Virus record (IMG/VR): IMGVR_UViG_3300010297_002404
Span: 1 to 31,179 of that record
Source of the DNA: a virus
Length of the DNA stretch: 31,179 nt
Reading direction: 5' to 3' (one strand)
In this document: piece by piece, positions 1 through 8,319 of the stretch
Layout of the letters: each line of letters opens with the position of its first letter
Numbering within the stretch: the stretch's first letter is position 1
Notes under the pieces: generated by a model
What the model saw: the letters and a program-made list of their open reading frames with translations, nothing else
What the model was told of the DNA's origin: nothing
Database searches by the model: none
Program-made: the position numbers and the translations under genes

Positions 1-1
1 T

Positions 2-436
2 ACCCAGGTACAAAAAATTGCTTTTACAGACAGAGCTGGTGATTTTATTGGAACAGCAGAAGTTCGTTCTGGAGGATTACCTTCACCAAGGCCTACACAA
101 ACAGTAGATAGTTTTACTCAAGCAGGTAGTTATTATTATAGCAATTCTATGAGAGGAAGCAGTGAAAGAAATTTAACAGCTAGAAATCATACGATTGCAA
201 TTTATACAACTGGATTTACTGGTAATGTTTGGGTAGAAGGAAATCTAGATGATCAAGCTAGTACAAATAACAATCATTGGTTTCCATTAGATGTTAAAGG
301 ACAAGGTACTAGTGCAATACAATTTACAAGTCATACGGATGTTGATCCTTTCTTTTTTGAAACTTCAGTAAAATGGATAAGAATCAAATACGAAGTTACA
401 GCAGGATCACTTGATAAAGTTTTACTAAGGAATTAA
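2..436 (+). CDS. Partial phage virion-type protein (C-terminal end)
   Basis: The frame is open from the left edge of the window to the TAA at 434-436, so the gene begins upstream; an internal ATG at 149 need not be the start. The visible 144 residues are rich in Gly, Ser, Thr and aromatic residues with alternating hydrophobic positions (for example GNVWVEGNLDD, then KWIRIKYEVTAGS), as in the beta-sandwich domains of tail or fibre-associated proteins. There are no catalytic motifs, membrane segments or cysteines. The next gene starts 3 bases later. A structural role is inferred from composition only; I do not recognise the family. Confidence 0.55.
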   Translation, partial: TQVQKIAFTDRAGDFIGTAEVRSGGLPSPRPTQTVDSFTQAGSYYYSNSMRGSSERNLTARNHTIAIYTTGFTGNVWVEGNLDDQASTNNNHWFPLDVKGQGTSAIQFTSHTDVDPFFFETSVKWIRIKYEVTAGSLDKVLLRN

Positions 437-439
437 ACC

Positions 440-1414
440 TTGGAGCACAACATTGTTTTTAGTGATATTAGAGAATCTGACAAAGTAGCTATTGTGCTAT
501 CTGAGTTTGAGCATGATGATAATTTGACTAATTTAGTTAGATATTCGTTTACTAAATTTACCAACAAAGATTCTTTTATACAAAATTGTAAAGATATTTG
601 TTATAATGAACAAGCAAAAAAAATATTATATGGTCTACAAGAAAATTTTAAAACATTTACTGTAGCAGATGACTTTGATCAAAAAGGTAAAGTTATACAA
701 AAACATATTAATCAAGTAGTTGCGGCCACTTTGAAAAATCAAAATATAACAGTTTATCCAGATGGGTCTGTAACCAACAAAGATTTTTATAGAGTAACAC
801 AGGACAAAAATTACTGGTCTGACGCTGAAGCAATTGAAGGAGATTTTAATTCAATTACACGAGTTTTAGTAGCAACAAGACGTATAAAGAATTGTTATAA
901 AGTTAAATTTGATTTCCAATATTGGCAACAAGACTACATTGATCATTTTAAAAAAGTTTTAAAGTATTGGTCAATTGAGTTAGTTGATAAAATTGACAAA
1001 CATACAATAGTACTTACTGATAGAGTTATTGATAGAGAATTTATTAGTGAGTTTCCTTATATGGAAAAACCCATAATAATATCTTTAGCTGATTATTCTA
1101 CAAATTACACAGACAAAGATTATATTTTAGAGTTATGTAAAAGAAAAGTGCATGTAATTCCATCATATTTTGTAAACATTGGATCAACAATTATAGCTGA
1201 AGGGTTAGCAATGGGTACTAGAAATGTAAAAGACAGTTTCCAGTTGATGCAATTAATTGATGATAAGATAGAAAAATTCTGGAATTTTGCTGATAATAAG
1301 CATATAAATTTTTATGAAGTTTGTAAAGAAGTTATAGATAATTATTTTTTTGATAAGCCCAATAAATTTAGAAATACACCAGTTGGCGTTGGTGCAATGA
1401 CCTTAAAAGTTTAA
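440..1414 (+). CDS. Unrecognised 324-aa phage protein
   Basis: This gene begins at a TTG (440) with AAGGA eight bases upstream, immediately after the previous stop; no ATG near the 5' end fits better. The product is soluble, of mixed alpha/beta composition and rich in Asp, Lys, Tyr and Asn, with no signal peptide or membrane segment. A segment near residues 235-265 (IPSYFVNIGST, then AEGLAMGTRN) is Gly-containing but does not match a nucleotide-binding motif I can name. It precedes the primase gene and may belong to the replication block by position, but a separate promoter lies between them. Function unknown. Confidence 0.65.
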   Translation: MEHNIVFSDIRESDKVAIVLSEFEHDDNLTNLVRYSFTKFTNKDSFIQNCKDICYNEQAKKILYGLQENFKTFTVADDFDQKGKVIQKHINQVVAATLKNQNITVYPDGSVTNKDFYRVTQDKNYWSDAEAIEGDFNSITRVLVATRRIKNCYKVKFDFQYWQQDYIDHFKKVLKYWSIELVDKIDKHTIVLTDRVIDREFISEFPYMEKPIIISLADYSTNYTDKDYILELCKRKVHVIPSYFVNIGSTIIAEGLAMGTRNVKDSFQLMQLIDDKIEKFWNFADNKHINFYEVCKEVIDNYFFDKPNKFRNTPVGVGAMTLKV

Positions 1415-1443
1415 TTGACTTTTTGAAAAAAGTATAGTACTAT
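1415..1443 (+). promoter_or_regulatory. Sigma70-like promoter for the primase gene
   Basis: TTGACT (1415-1420) and TACTAT (1438-1443) are separated by 17 bases. The -10 ends nine bases before the ATG at 1453, so the transcript would have a leader of only a few bases and no Shine-Dalgarno. Host-type promoters like this usually drive early or middle phage genes. Confidence 0.5.
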
Positions 1444-1452
1444 ATAAGAACA

Positions 1453-2451
1453 ATGGACATACAAACAACAATTCTTTCGCATATCAGTGTTAAATCAAAG
1501 AAAACACCTTCTGGCTGGATAGCAATTAATTGTCCAATGTGTACGTCTCAAGGTCAAACCAGACCAGATACACGTCAACGAGGGGGTTTTAAAATAGGTG
1601 AAGTAATTAGTTATCATTGTTTTAACTGTAATTACAAAGCATCATTTACACATGGCAGGTTGTTAAACAAAAGAATGCGTGAACTTTTATTAGCAGTAGG
1701 GGTTCCGGACCAAACAGTCAAAGAACTACAATTTCAGGCTATTAAAGAACAAGACAATCAAAAGCAAACGCCAGGTTTAAGTAAATGGACTTTAGATTTT
1801 AAAGAAATTGCATTGCCAAAAGATGCAAAGCCAATTGAAGAAGTTATTAATCATTCTAATCCACCTGATGATGCAGTTTTTGTTTACAAATATATGATTG
1901 ATAGAGGTTTAGATTTTTATAAAAGTTTTTTCTGGTCCCCGGATCCTTATATGAAAATTAACCAACGTTTGCTATTACCTTTTTATTATAACAATAAAAT
2001 TGTAGGATATACTGGAAGACTAATTAAAGAAATTAACAATGTACCAAAATACTATTCTTCGGTACAACCAAACTACTTGTTTAATATTGATAAGTTATTT
2101 GAAGATAGAGTATATACTGTAATTGTTGAAGGTGTTTTTGATGCAATAGCAATAAATGGTATTTCTTCTTTAGGAAATAAACTAACTCAAGCACAAATAG
2201 ATTTATTGAATAATTTGCAATCAAAGATTATTGTTTGTCCAGATAAAGATAAGTCTGGAGGACATTTAGTTGACATTGCAACAGATAATAATTGGGCAGT
2301 TAGCTACCCAAATTGGGAAGATAATAATATTAAAGACACAGCCGAAGCAGTACAAAAATATGGAAGATTATATACATTACAATCTATAATAAAATCTGCT
2401 ACAACAAATAATGCAAAAATACAAGTTATGAAAAAGATAGGAGTCAATTAA
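1453..2451 (+). CDS. DNA primase (zinc ribbon + Toprim; T4 gp61-like role)
   Basis: This primase would synthesise RNA primers for lagging-strand replication with the helicase encoded at 3769. The N-terminus has a zinc ribbon with C27-x2-C30 and C56-x2-C59, as in DnaG-type primases that read single-stranded template. A Toprim domain follows: EGVFD (E226, D230) is the glutamate motif and PDKDKSG (D264, D266) the DxD metal-binding motif. The 332-aa length fits phage primases, which lack the large helicase-interaction region of bacterial DnaG. The predicted transcript is almost leaderless and the gene has no clear Shine-Dalgarno. The ClpP-like gene follows four bases after the stop. Function is secure; naming it gp61 rests on context. 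Confidence 0.85.
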   Translation: MDIQTTILSHISVKSKKTPSGWIAINCPMCTSQGQTRPDTRQRGGFKIGEVISYHCFNCNYKASFTHGRLLNKRMRELLLAVGVPDQTVKELQFQAIKEQDNQKQTPGLSKWTLDFKEIALPKDAKPIEEVINHSNPPDDAVFVYKYMIDRGLDFYKSFFWSPDPYMKINQRLLLPFYYNNKIVGYTGRLIKEINNVPKYYSSVQPNYLFNIDKLFEDRVYTVIVEGVFDAIAINGISSLGNKLTQAQIDLLNNLQSKIIVCPDKDKSGGHLVDIATDNNWAVSYPNWEDNNIKDTAEAVQKYGRLYTLQSIIKSATTNNAKIQVMKKIGVN

Positions 2452-2455
2452 CAAA

Positions 2456-3058
2456 ATGACAGAAGAAAATAACAAAAGAAAAAACGCAGATAAACCTACG
2501 CAACAACAACCATTACAACCAGGTATGTTAATGTATGAAGCTGGAATTATTTATTTTAGTGATGGTTTTGATAGTGCAACAACCAAACCAGTTATCAACA
2601 CAATAATTGAAAAAAACCTTTTACCAAATTCACAAAGACCAAATGAAATTACATTAGTAATTAATTCCCCGGGTGGTCAAGTTCATTCAGCATTTGCACT
2701 TATTGATACAATGAAAGGTAGTGCTATACCTGTAAAAACAGTAGGATTAGGAATGATTGCAAGTTGTGGGCTATTGACTTTTATGAGTGGTACAAAAGGC
2801 CGTAGAGTTATTACACCAAACACATCAATATTATCACATCAATATAGTTGGGGTTCCGGCGGTAAAGAACATGAGCTATTTGCTAGAGTAAGAGAATTTG
2901 AATTAAGTACTGAAAGAATGATTAATCATTATAAAAAATGTACTGGATTAACTGAAAAGCAAGTAAGAGATATTTTGTTACCACCAGAGGATAGATGGCT
3001 ATCAGCCAAAGAAGCAGTTAAGTATGGTATTGCAGACAAAATTGTATCTACATATTAG
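2456..3058 (+). CDS. clpP: ClpP-type ATP-dependent serine protease subunit
   Basis: This is the proteolytic chamber subunit that degrades proteins fed by a Clp unfoldase. The triad is intact: Ser103 in MIASCG, His128 in SHQY and Asp179 in PEDRW, matching S111/H136/D185 of the E. coli precursor. The SPGG loop (71-74) that forms part of the oxyanion site is also present. At 200 aa it has normal length; the first 20 residues are polar and Gln-rich and may be a propeptide. It lies between primase and thyX, about 25 kb from the clpX gene in this window. Because both partners are encoded, it may form a phage ClpXP, or mix with host ClpX; it could also serve in head maturation, a role ClpP-fold proteases take in some phages. 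Confidence 0.9.
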   Translation: MTEENNKRKNADKPTQQQPLQPGMLMYEAGIIYFSDGFDSATTKPVINTIIEKNLLPNSQRPNEITLVINSPGGQVHSAFALIDTMKGSAIPVKTVGLGMIASCGLLTFMSGTKGRRVITPNTSILSHQYSWGSGGKEHELFARVREFELSTERMINHYKKCTGLTEKQVRDILLPPEDRWLSAKEAVKYGIADKIVSTY

Positions 3059-3067
3059 GAGAAAAAA

Positions 3068-3751
3068 TTGAAAGTAACATTAATTGATAAAATGGGTTCA
3101 GATCTTACTGTGGTAAATGCCGCAAGAGTATCTTTTGCAAAAGAATCTGACTGGGAAACAATTACCCCAGCTGGGAAAATACCAGGTATTTTAAAAGACA
3201 GTGATGAGAAATTAATTAGGTTTTTAGCAAAGCATAATCACTGGTCACCATTTGCTCATTGTAGTTTGCAGTTTAGAATTAAAGCACCTATTTTTGTTGC
3301 TAGGCAATTAGTTAAACACCAAGTAGGATTAAGTTGGAATGAAATATCAAGACGTTATGTTGATTATGAACCTGATTTTTACGATCCAGATATCTGGCGA
3401 GCTCGAGCTGAAGATAAAAAACAAGGTTCTGATGAAGATTCAAATGTAGAATGGATTGACAGAGATACTAGAACCGGTAGATTACATGTTGAAGTTTATG
3501 AGTTGGCAAAACAAAATTATAAAAAAATGCTTGATGCAGGAGTGGCACCTGAACAAGCGAGAATGATTTTACCACAGTCAATGAATACAGAATGGTATTG
3601 GAGTGGTACTCTTTATGCATTTGCTAGAGTCTGCAACTTAAGGTGTGAAAAAGATACCCAATTGGAATCAAGAATAATTGCAGATATGATTGACGAATTG
3701 GCAGAAGAAAGTTTTCCAATTAGCTGGAAATACTTGCGAAATAGGGATTAA
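3068..3751 (+). CDS. thyX: Flavin-dependent thymidylate synthase ThyX
   Basis: ThyX converts dUMP to dTMP using FAD, NADPH and methylenetetrahydrofolate, supplying thymidine for AT-rich phage DNA. Start is TTG at 3068 with AGGAG about six bases upstream. The region VARQLVKHQ then SWNEISRRY (78-97) is the ThyX signature, but it differs from the standard RHRxxSxNExSxRY: KHQ replaces RHR and one extra residue lies before the Ser. The C-terminal half (MILPQSMNTEWYW, then ARVCNLRCEKDTQLESR) carries the conserved region that binds dUMP and contains the arginine-rich active-site segment. At 227 aa it has family length. It sits in the replication block and works upstream of the same nucleotide pool as NrdAB. 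Confidence 0.9.
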   Translation: MKVTLIDKMGSDLTVVNAARVSFAKESDWETITPAGKIPGILKDSDEKLIRFLAKHNHWSPFAHCSLQFRIKAPIFVARQLVKHQVGLSWNEISRRYVDYEPDFYDPDIWRARAEDKKQGSDEDSNVEWIDRDTRTGRLHVEVYELAKQNYKKMLDAGVAPEQARMILPQSMNTEWYWSGTLYAFARVCNLRCEKDTQLESRIIADMIDELAEESFPISWKYLRNRD

Positions 3752-3762
3752 TATAGTATAGT
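3734..3762 (+). promoter_or_regulatory. Promoter-like element for the helicase gene
   Basis: TTGCGA (3734-3739) and TATAGT (3757-3762) are 17 bases apart, inside and just after the thyX 3' end. The -10 ends only six bases before the helicase ATG (3769), so transcription would start at or next to the start codon. There is no Shine-Dalgarno. The -35 match is moderate. Confidence 0.4.
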
Positions 3763-3768
3763 AAAAAT

Positions 3769-5184
3769 ATGGCAACAGTTTATTCAGACGATTTACAAAA
3801 ACTTTTTTTAGAATTTATGGTTACCGATCCTGAATTATATGTTAGGGTAAGGAACATTATTAGACCAGAATTCTTTAGCAAGAAATATACAGAAACAGTA
3901 AGTATGTTTGTTGAGTATACTGAAAAGTATAAATCTCTACCAACAGTTGATCAAGTACAAGCAAAAACAGAACTGCAATTATCTTTAGTTCCTGATTTAG
4001 ATGAATCACAAAAAGATTGGTTCTTAGATGAATTTGAAACTTTTTGTCGACACAAGGCACTTGAAAAAGCAATTATTGAAAGTGCTGACATGTTAGAAAA
4101 AGGCGAGTACGGACCAGTTGAACAAAAAATTAAAGACGCAGTAAGGGTTGGGTTAACAAAAGATTTAGGTACAGATTATTTTGAAAATCCAAAAGCTCGT
4201 TTATTGAAACTAAAAGATAACAATGGTACAGTAAGTACAGGCTGGCAAGTACTGGATAAAAAATTGTATGGTGGATTTAACAAAGGTGAATTGAATATTT
4301 TTGCAGGATCTTCTGGTGCTGGTAAATCTCTTTTCTTACAAAATTTAGCAATGAATTGGATGTCACAAGGTATGCACGTATTGTATTTTACATTTGAGTT
4401 AAGTGAAGAATTAAGTTCTATGCGGGTTGACTCAATGACTACAGGTGTTGCATCTAATGAAATCTTTAAAAAGATTGATGATGTTGATTTGTCTGTTAGA
4501 ATGGAAGGTAAAAAATCAGGTAAATTTCAAATCAAATATATGCCTTCTGGCACAACAACAAATGATTTACGTTCGTATTTAAAAGAATATCAAATACAAA
4601 AAGGAATAACACCTGATGTAGTTTTAATTGATTATCTAGATTTAATGATGCCAATTAGTAAAAAAATATCGCCAGCTGATATGTTTTTAAAAGACAAATT
4701 TGTATCTGAAGAACTTCGTAATTTTGCAGTAGAGCAACAATTTGTATTAGTAACAGCATCTCAATTAAACAGAGGTGCTATTGAAGAAATTGAATACGAT
4801 CAAAGTCATATTGCAGGAGGTATTAGTAAAATTAATACAGCAGATAATGTGATAGGTATCTTTACAAGCAGAGCAATGAGAGAACGTGGTAGATATCAAA
4901 TTCAGCTTATGAAAACAAGATCAAGTGGTGGAGTTGGAAGCAAAATTGATTTAGCATTTGATATTGATACTTTAAGAATTTCTGATTTAGATGAAGATCA
5001 AGAAGTTAGTGATTCAGCCGTGCATACTGCTGATGCATTAACCTCAGCAATTAAAAAGCGAACATCAACTGTGTCAAATAAAAGTGAAAATGTTGCAGTA
5101 GTTGAAAAAGTAGAGAGAAGTGTAGCACTAAAAGATATGTTAAAGGCCCAGAAATCAGTTTTTGACGATGATAATGACGAATAG
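3769..5184 (+). CDS. Replicative DNA helicase, DnaB/T4 gp41-like
   Basis: This is the hexameric 5'-3' helicase that unwinds the fork and pairs with the primase. Residues 1-130 form a helical N-terminal domain. A RecA-type ATPase follows, with Walker A GSSGAGKS (180-187), the catalytic-type Glu210 in FTFELSEE and Walker B VLIDYLD (285-291). The segment VTASQLNRGA and the Arg-rich stretch after it match motifs III/IV of the DnaB family. The C-terminal 60 residues are polar, Ser/Thr/Lys-rich and probably disordered. At 471 aa it matches gp41 and DnaB. The predicted promoter overlaps the upstream thyX end. Family assignment is secure. Confidence 0.9.
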   Translation: MATVYSDDLQKLFLEFMVTDPELYVRVRNIIRPEFFSKKYTETVSMFVEYTEKYKSLPTVDQVQAKTELQLSLVPDLDESQKDWFLDEFETFCRHKALEKAIIESADMLEKGEYGPVEQKIKDAVRVGLTKDLGTDYFENPKARLLKLKDNNGTVSTGWQVLDKKLYGGFNKGELNIFAGSSGAGKSLFLQNLAMNWMSQGMHVLYFTFELSEELSSMRVDSMTTGVASNEIFKKIDDVDLSVRMEGKKSGKFQIKYMPSGTTTNDLRSYLKEYQIQKGITPDVVLIDYLDLMMPISKKISPADMFLKDKFVSEELRNFAVEQQFVLVTASQLNRGAIEEIEYDQSHIAGGISKINTADNVIGIFTSRAMRERGRYQIQLMKTRSSGGVGSKIDLAFDIDTLRISDLDEDQEVSDSAVHTADALTSAIKKRTSTVSNKSENVAVVEKVERSVALKDMLKAQKSVFDDDNDE

Positions 5185-5222
5185 CATCATATAAAGCAAG
5201 AAAAAAGATAATAAATAATTTT

Positions 5223-5483
5223 ATGATGAAGAAACAAACACGTTCAATATTAGAAGAGATTAGTAGGGTAGTACCAAAAGCAGATACAAACAGTTTGCTT
5301 GAAGCTCGAGCTAATCATGTTATTAGTTCTGCAATAAATTTAACAAAGTTAATATATGAATCATACGATGAACCAGTTGCAGAAGATCTAGTAAAAAGGT
5401 TAATCAACAGCATAAGATCTCAAGACTCAAGAAAGTTTGAACGTGGCATCAGGAAAATTATTGAATCAAATGAAAGCGAATGA
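5223..5483 (+). CDS. Small helical protein of unknown function
   Basis: This 86-aa protein starts at ATG 5223, about 38 bases after the helicase stop; a second ATG is the next codon. The product is predicted to be all helical, with alternating basic and acidic residues (SILEEISRVV, then LVKRLINSIRSQDSRKF). It has no cysteines, membrane segment or known motif. Its 3' end overlaps the next gene by 14 bases, implying coupled translation. I do not recognise the family. Confidence 0.6.
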   Translation: MMKKQTRSILEEISRVVPKADTNSLLEARANHVISSAINLTKLIYESYDEPVAEDLVKRLINSIRSQDSRKFERGIRKIIESNESE

Positions 5484-7362
5484 TCTTATTGTAAAAGAAG
5501 ATGTTAATACACATCTTACACATTTAGAAGATTTGGCTCTTTTTCAAGGAAATCAAGGGGCTAAAAATGCCATTGCATTTCTACGAAACTTATCAGATTT
5601 AGCAAAAACATCTAGCCCAAAAAAATATAATGTCACTATCAAATGGGATGGATCTCCGGCCATTTTTGCTGGCATAGATCCAAGTGATGGGAAGTTTTTT
5701 GTAGGTACAAAAGCAGTTTTTAATAAAGGTGCTAAACTCAATAAAAGTATTAAAGATATTGATATTAATCACCCAGATGCTAAAGAACCAGGTGACAAAG
5801 CTGATTTAAGAGTAAAACTTAAAAAAGCATTCACTGGATTGTCTCAACTAGGTATCAAAGGTGTGTTACAAGGAGATTTGTTATTTACACAAAGTAGTTT
5901 AAAATCAATACAGTACAACGGCGAATCATATATTGCTTTTAAACCTAATACTATAACGTATGCAGTTCCAACAAATTCTGAATTAGCACAAAAAATACAG
6001 AAGGCTGAAGTTGGAGTTGTATTTCATACATCGTATTCAGGTGATTCTTTAGAAAACATGAGTGCAAGTTTTGATGTTGATCTTTCAAGTTTAAACAAAG
6101 TTGATAGTGTTTGGTATGATGATGCTTATATAAAAGATTTTACTGGTATTGTTAATTTAACAACAGGAGAGTATCAAGCAATTCAGAATGCAATTAATGA
6201 TGCTGAAAACTATTTGAAACAATCCGGAGATATTTTTAGTTGGTTTGATCAAATGGGTATACCCGGAAAAAAATTAAAAGAATTAATTCATGCAAACCAT
6301 AACAAAATGGTTAAGGCAGGAGCAATTGAGCAAGACCCTGCACAATTTTTTGATGGATTTGCAAAAGACTATGAACAGCGAATTGAAAATGATATTGCAA
6401 CTTTGAAAACTGGCAGAGAAGGTCCAGCCGGCCAACGAAAATTAGTCAATTTAGAAAATTTTAAAAAAGCATATTATAGTAACAGAAAAAACATTGAAGC
6501 ATGGTATAGTTTATGGTTAAAGTTAATAGCCATTAAAAACAAATTATATCAAAAGTTAAAAAATATTAAAGCCATTGACGCCTTTGATCAAAATGGTGAT
6601 TCATATGAAGTTAGAGATCAAGAAGGATTTGTTGCTGTTGATCATATTGGAAAAGCAGTAAAAGTTATTGACAGATTAGACTTTTCAAGAAAAAACTTTG
6701 CAAAAGAAAATATACAATTAGTTAATGATTTAACTGAAAGTAGAGCGTTCAGGTCAAGACAAGACATTGGAAAATTTAATGCACAACAAATTGGGGAATT
6801 GATATATGTGTATTTCTTAGCTTTAGTCACATTAAAAAATGAATTTAAGTATAAGAAGATTGCTAGAGAGTATGCCTCACGAACTATGAGTTACAATAAT
6901 TTTGATTACTTTAGAAACAATGGTACAGATTTATATCTATTAATACATAGTTTATTAGGATCAGGTAGTATTGTACAATTTAGCAACAAAGATTTCAGTC
7001 AAAATTACATTGATAGATTATCAACAAATAAATTTACAATTTTAGATTTTTTAAATTACATAGAAATCACCGAAATAGATCATGCATTGTGCAATCGATT
7101 GTTAATGAAGATTGAAAGACAATTTAAAATTGATTCTTTTCAATCTAGAAAAATTCGAAGAGAATTATCTGTATATGATTTACTCAAAATGAAAGATAAA
7201 GCCAACATTGTAAATTTAGTAATGCAACAAATAAAGCAATATGCACCTCGTAGTGAGTTGTATGTTCCTTTGCAAAATATGTTTAGAGAGCGTAAGTTAT
7301 CAAATGATGACACTGTACAACAGAAAAAGATAAAGAAAAATGTTGGTACAGGTGCTTTATAA
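5470..7362 (+). CDS. Nucleotidyltransferase-like protein with KxDG motif (ligase-fold candidate)
   Basis: I chose ATG 5470 (630 aa); the frame stays open to a TTG at 5437, which would add 11 residues. The N-terminal half resembles a covalent nucleotidyltransferase. KWDGSPA (Lys58) fits motif I KxDG, where lysine is adenylylated in DNA/RNA ligases and capping enzymes. GVLQGDLLFT (131-140) fits the motif III region, FKPNTITYA (157-165) a later strand and VGVVFHT (181-187) motif IV. The C-terminal 400 residues are helical, Lys/Asn-rich and unlike any ligase domain I know. Proteins this long with a KxDG core occur in marine T4-like phages as hypotheticals, so ligase activity is inference. It overlaps the preceding gene and abuts the following one. 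Confidence 0.6.
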   Translation: MKANDLIVKEDVNTHLTHLEDLALFQGNQGAKNAIAFLRNLSDLAKTSSPKKYNVTIKWDGSPAIFAGIDPSDGKFFVGTKAVFNKGAKLNKSIKDIDINHPDAKEPGDKADLRVKLKKAFTGLSQLGIKGVLQGDLLFTQSSLKSIQYNGESYIAFKPNTITYAVPTNSELAQKIQKAEVGVVFHTSYSGDSLENMSASFDVDLSSLNKVDSVWYDDAYIKDFTGIVNLTTGEYQAIQNAINDAENYLKQSGDIFSWFDQMGIPGKKLKELIHANHNKMVKAGAIEQDPAQFFDGFAKDYEQRIENDIATLKTGREGPAGQRKLVNLENFKKAYYSNRKNIEAWYSLWLKLIAIKNKLYQKLKNIKAIDAFDQNGDSYEVRDQEGFVAVDHIGKAVKVIDRLDFSRKNFAKENIQLVNDLTESRAFRSRQDIGKFNAQQIGELIYVYFLALVTLKNEFKYKKIAREYASRTMSYNNFDYFRNNGTDLYLLIHSLLGSGSIVQFSNKDFSQNYIDRLSTNKFTILDFLNYIEITEIDHALCNRLLMKIERQFKIDSFQSRKIRRELSVYDLLKMKDKANIVNLVMQQIKQYAPRSELYVPLQNMFRERKLSNDDTVQQKKIKKNVGTGAL

Positions 7363-7728
7363 ATGTACACATATAATCAGAATAAAAATTCATATATTAA
7401 AATTGCTGATACATTAGAAATTTATAAAATATCTACTAAAATTAAATTATCTTACAATGATGGTAAAACCGACTCTGCTTGTGAAAAAGACTTTGATCAT
7501 ATCAAACAGTTAATATCAGTATACTCAAAAATATTATTTTTTACTAAACCAGAATTATGTAATGGTATGTATTCTTTTAAATTTGGTGTAGAACAGCAGA
7601 ATTTGTTTTTAAAAGGAAAAGATCCTGTGGGTGTGTTAAAAGACAGATTACACGGTATTATACTGTTTAATGATACTATATCAATTAATGATAAAAGTAT
7701 AAATATGTATATTACAAAGGAGCTTTAA
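7363..7728 (+). CDS. Unrecognised 121-aa protein
   Basis: The ATG is the first codon after the stop of the 5470 gene, and the stop abuts the next ATG, so the three genes read as one transcript. The product is Lys/Ile/Asn-rich with predicted alternating strands and helices, two cysteines (in SACEK and ELCNG) and no membrane segment. No motif is recognisable. Confidence 0.6.
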   Translation: MYTYNQNKNSYIKIADTLEIYKISTKIKLSYNDGKTDSACEKDFDHIKQLISVYSKILFFTKPELCNGMYSFKFGVEQQNLFLKGKDPVGVLKDRLHGIILFNDTISINDKSINMYITKEL

Positions 7729-8001
7729 ATGGAAAACAACCCAAAACCGGCATTAAATCCAATCCCAGCCAAAGATATCGAGTCTGAAAGTTTGGAATTT
7801 CATGTGGCAATTTCACGCCAGCGTCACGATGAAATAAATGCAAGATTTGATAGGGTTGATGCACGTATGGAAAAAATAGAAACAAACATGGAAAAAGGAT
7901 TTTCAAAAATTGAAAAAATTATTATGTGGTCAGTTGGAACAATGTTTTTTACAATGATTTCTATATATATTTCTACACTAGTAATTCCATTAATGAAATA
8001 A
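7729..8001 (+). CDS. Coiled-coil protein with C-terminal membrane anchor, XhlA/holin-accessory-like
   Basis: This 90-aa protein starts directly after the previous stop, with AAGGAG upstream. The first 25 residues are Pro-rich; residues 28-64 form a heptad-like charged helix (ARFDRVDARMEKIETN). Residues 66-88 are a single hydrophobic segment (MWSVGTMFFTMISIYI), followed by a short tail. This amphipathic-helix-plus-C-terminal-TM layout is that of XhlA-like hemolysin or holin-accessory proteins, which act at the inner membrane in lysis. The resemblance is architectural, so other membrane-tethered adaptors remain possible. Confidence 0.55.
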   Translation: MENNPKPALNPIPAKDIESESLEFHVAISRQRHDEINARFDRVDARMEKIETNMEKGFSKIEKIIMWSVGTMFFTMISIYISTLVIPLMK

Positions 8002-8007
8002 GATAAT

Positions 8008-8319
8008 ATGTTAATAACAGAAGTAACAGGCACACCGCAGATATTTGGAAAGTATAAGCAATCTATTAAGAGAAGATTTCGTTGCCAATCTGGACCTCGA
8101 AAAGGTAGAATAGTTGCCGATCCAGCCACATGTACTAAACCTATTAATCTTAGAAAAAGACAACAGTTTAAAGCTACTAGACAAAAGTTAAGCACAATTC
8201 AAGGTAAGAGAGCTTCTTACACTAAAAAGTACGATCCTACATCAAAAGTTGTTAAAAATTTAAATAGACAAATTCAAAAAACTCGTCCAATTAAAGTTAG
8301 AAAAAGGTCAAAAAAATAA
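8008..8319 (+). CDS. Highly basic Cys-pair protein, paralogue A
   Basis: The 103-aa product is dominated by Lys and Arg. It contains RFRCQSGPRKGRIV followed by ADPATC, giving a Cys pair separated by 16 residues around a PRKGRIV core. The next gene encodes a clear paralogue, and the two share the MLI start, the RC-x-x-G-x-(R/K)KGRIV core, the second Cys and a basic tail containing a KxxPxSK-like block. The stop codon's last base is the first base of the downstream ATG. The charge suggests nucleic-acid binding, for example packaged with DNA or bound to RNA, but I know no function. Confidence 0.65.
   Translation: MLITEVTGTPQIFGKYKQSIKRRFRCQSGPRKGRIVADPATCTKPINLRKRQQFKATRQKLSTIQGKRASYTKKYDPTSKVVKNLNRQIQKTRPIKVRKRSKK

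Noticed and set aside
5185-5222. Possible T4-type late promoter (ATAAATAATTT) before the 5223 gene
   Set aside because: TAAATA-like strings are frequent by chance at this AT content and no consistent spacing to starts was found across the window.
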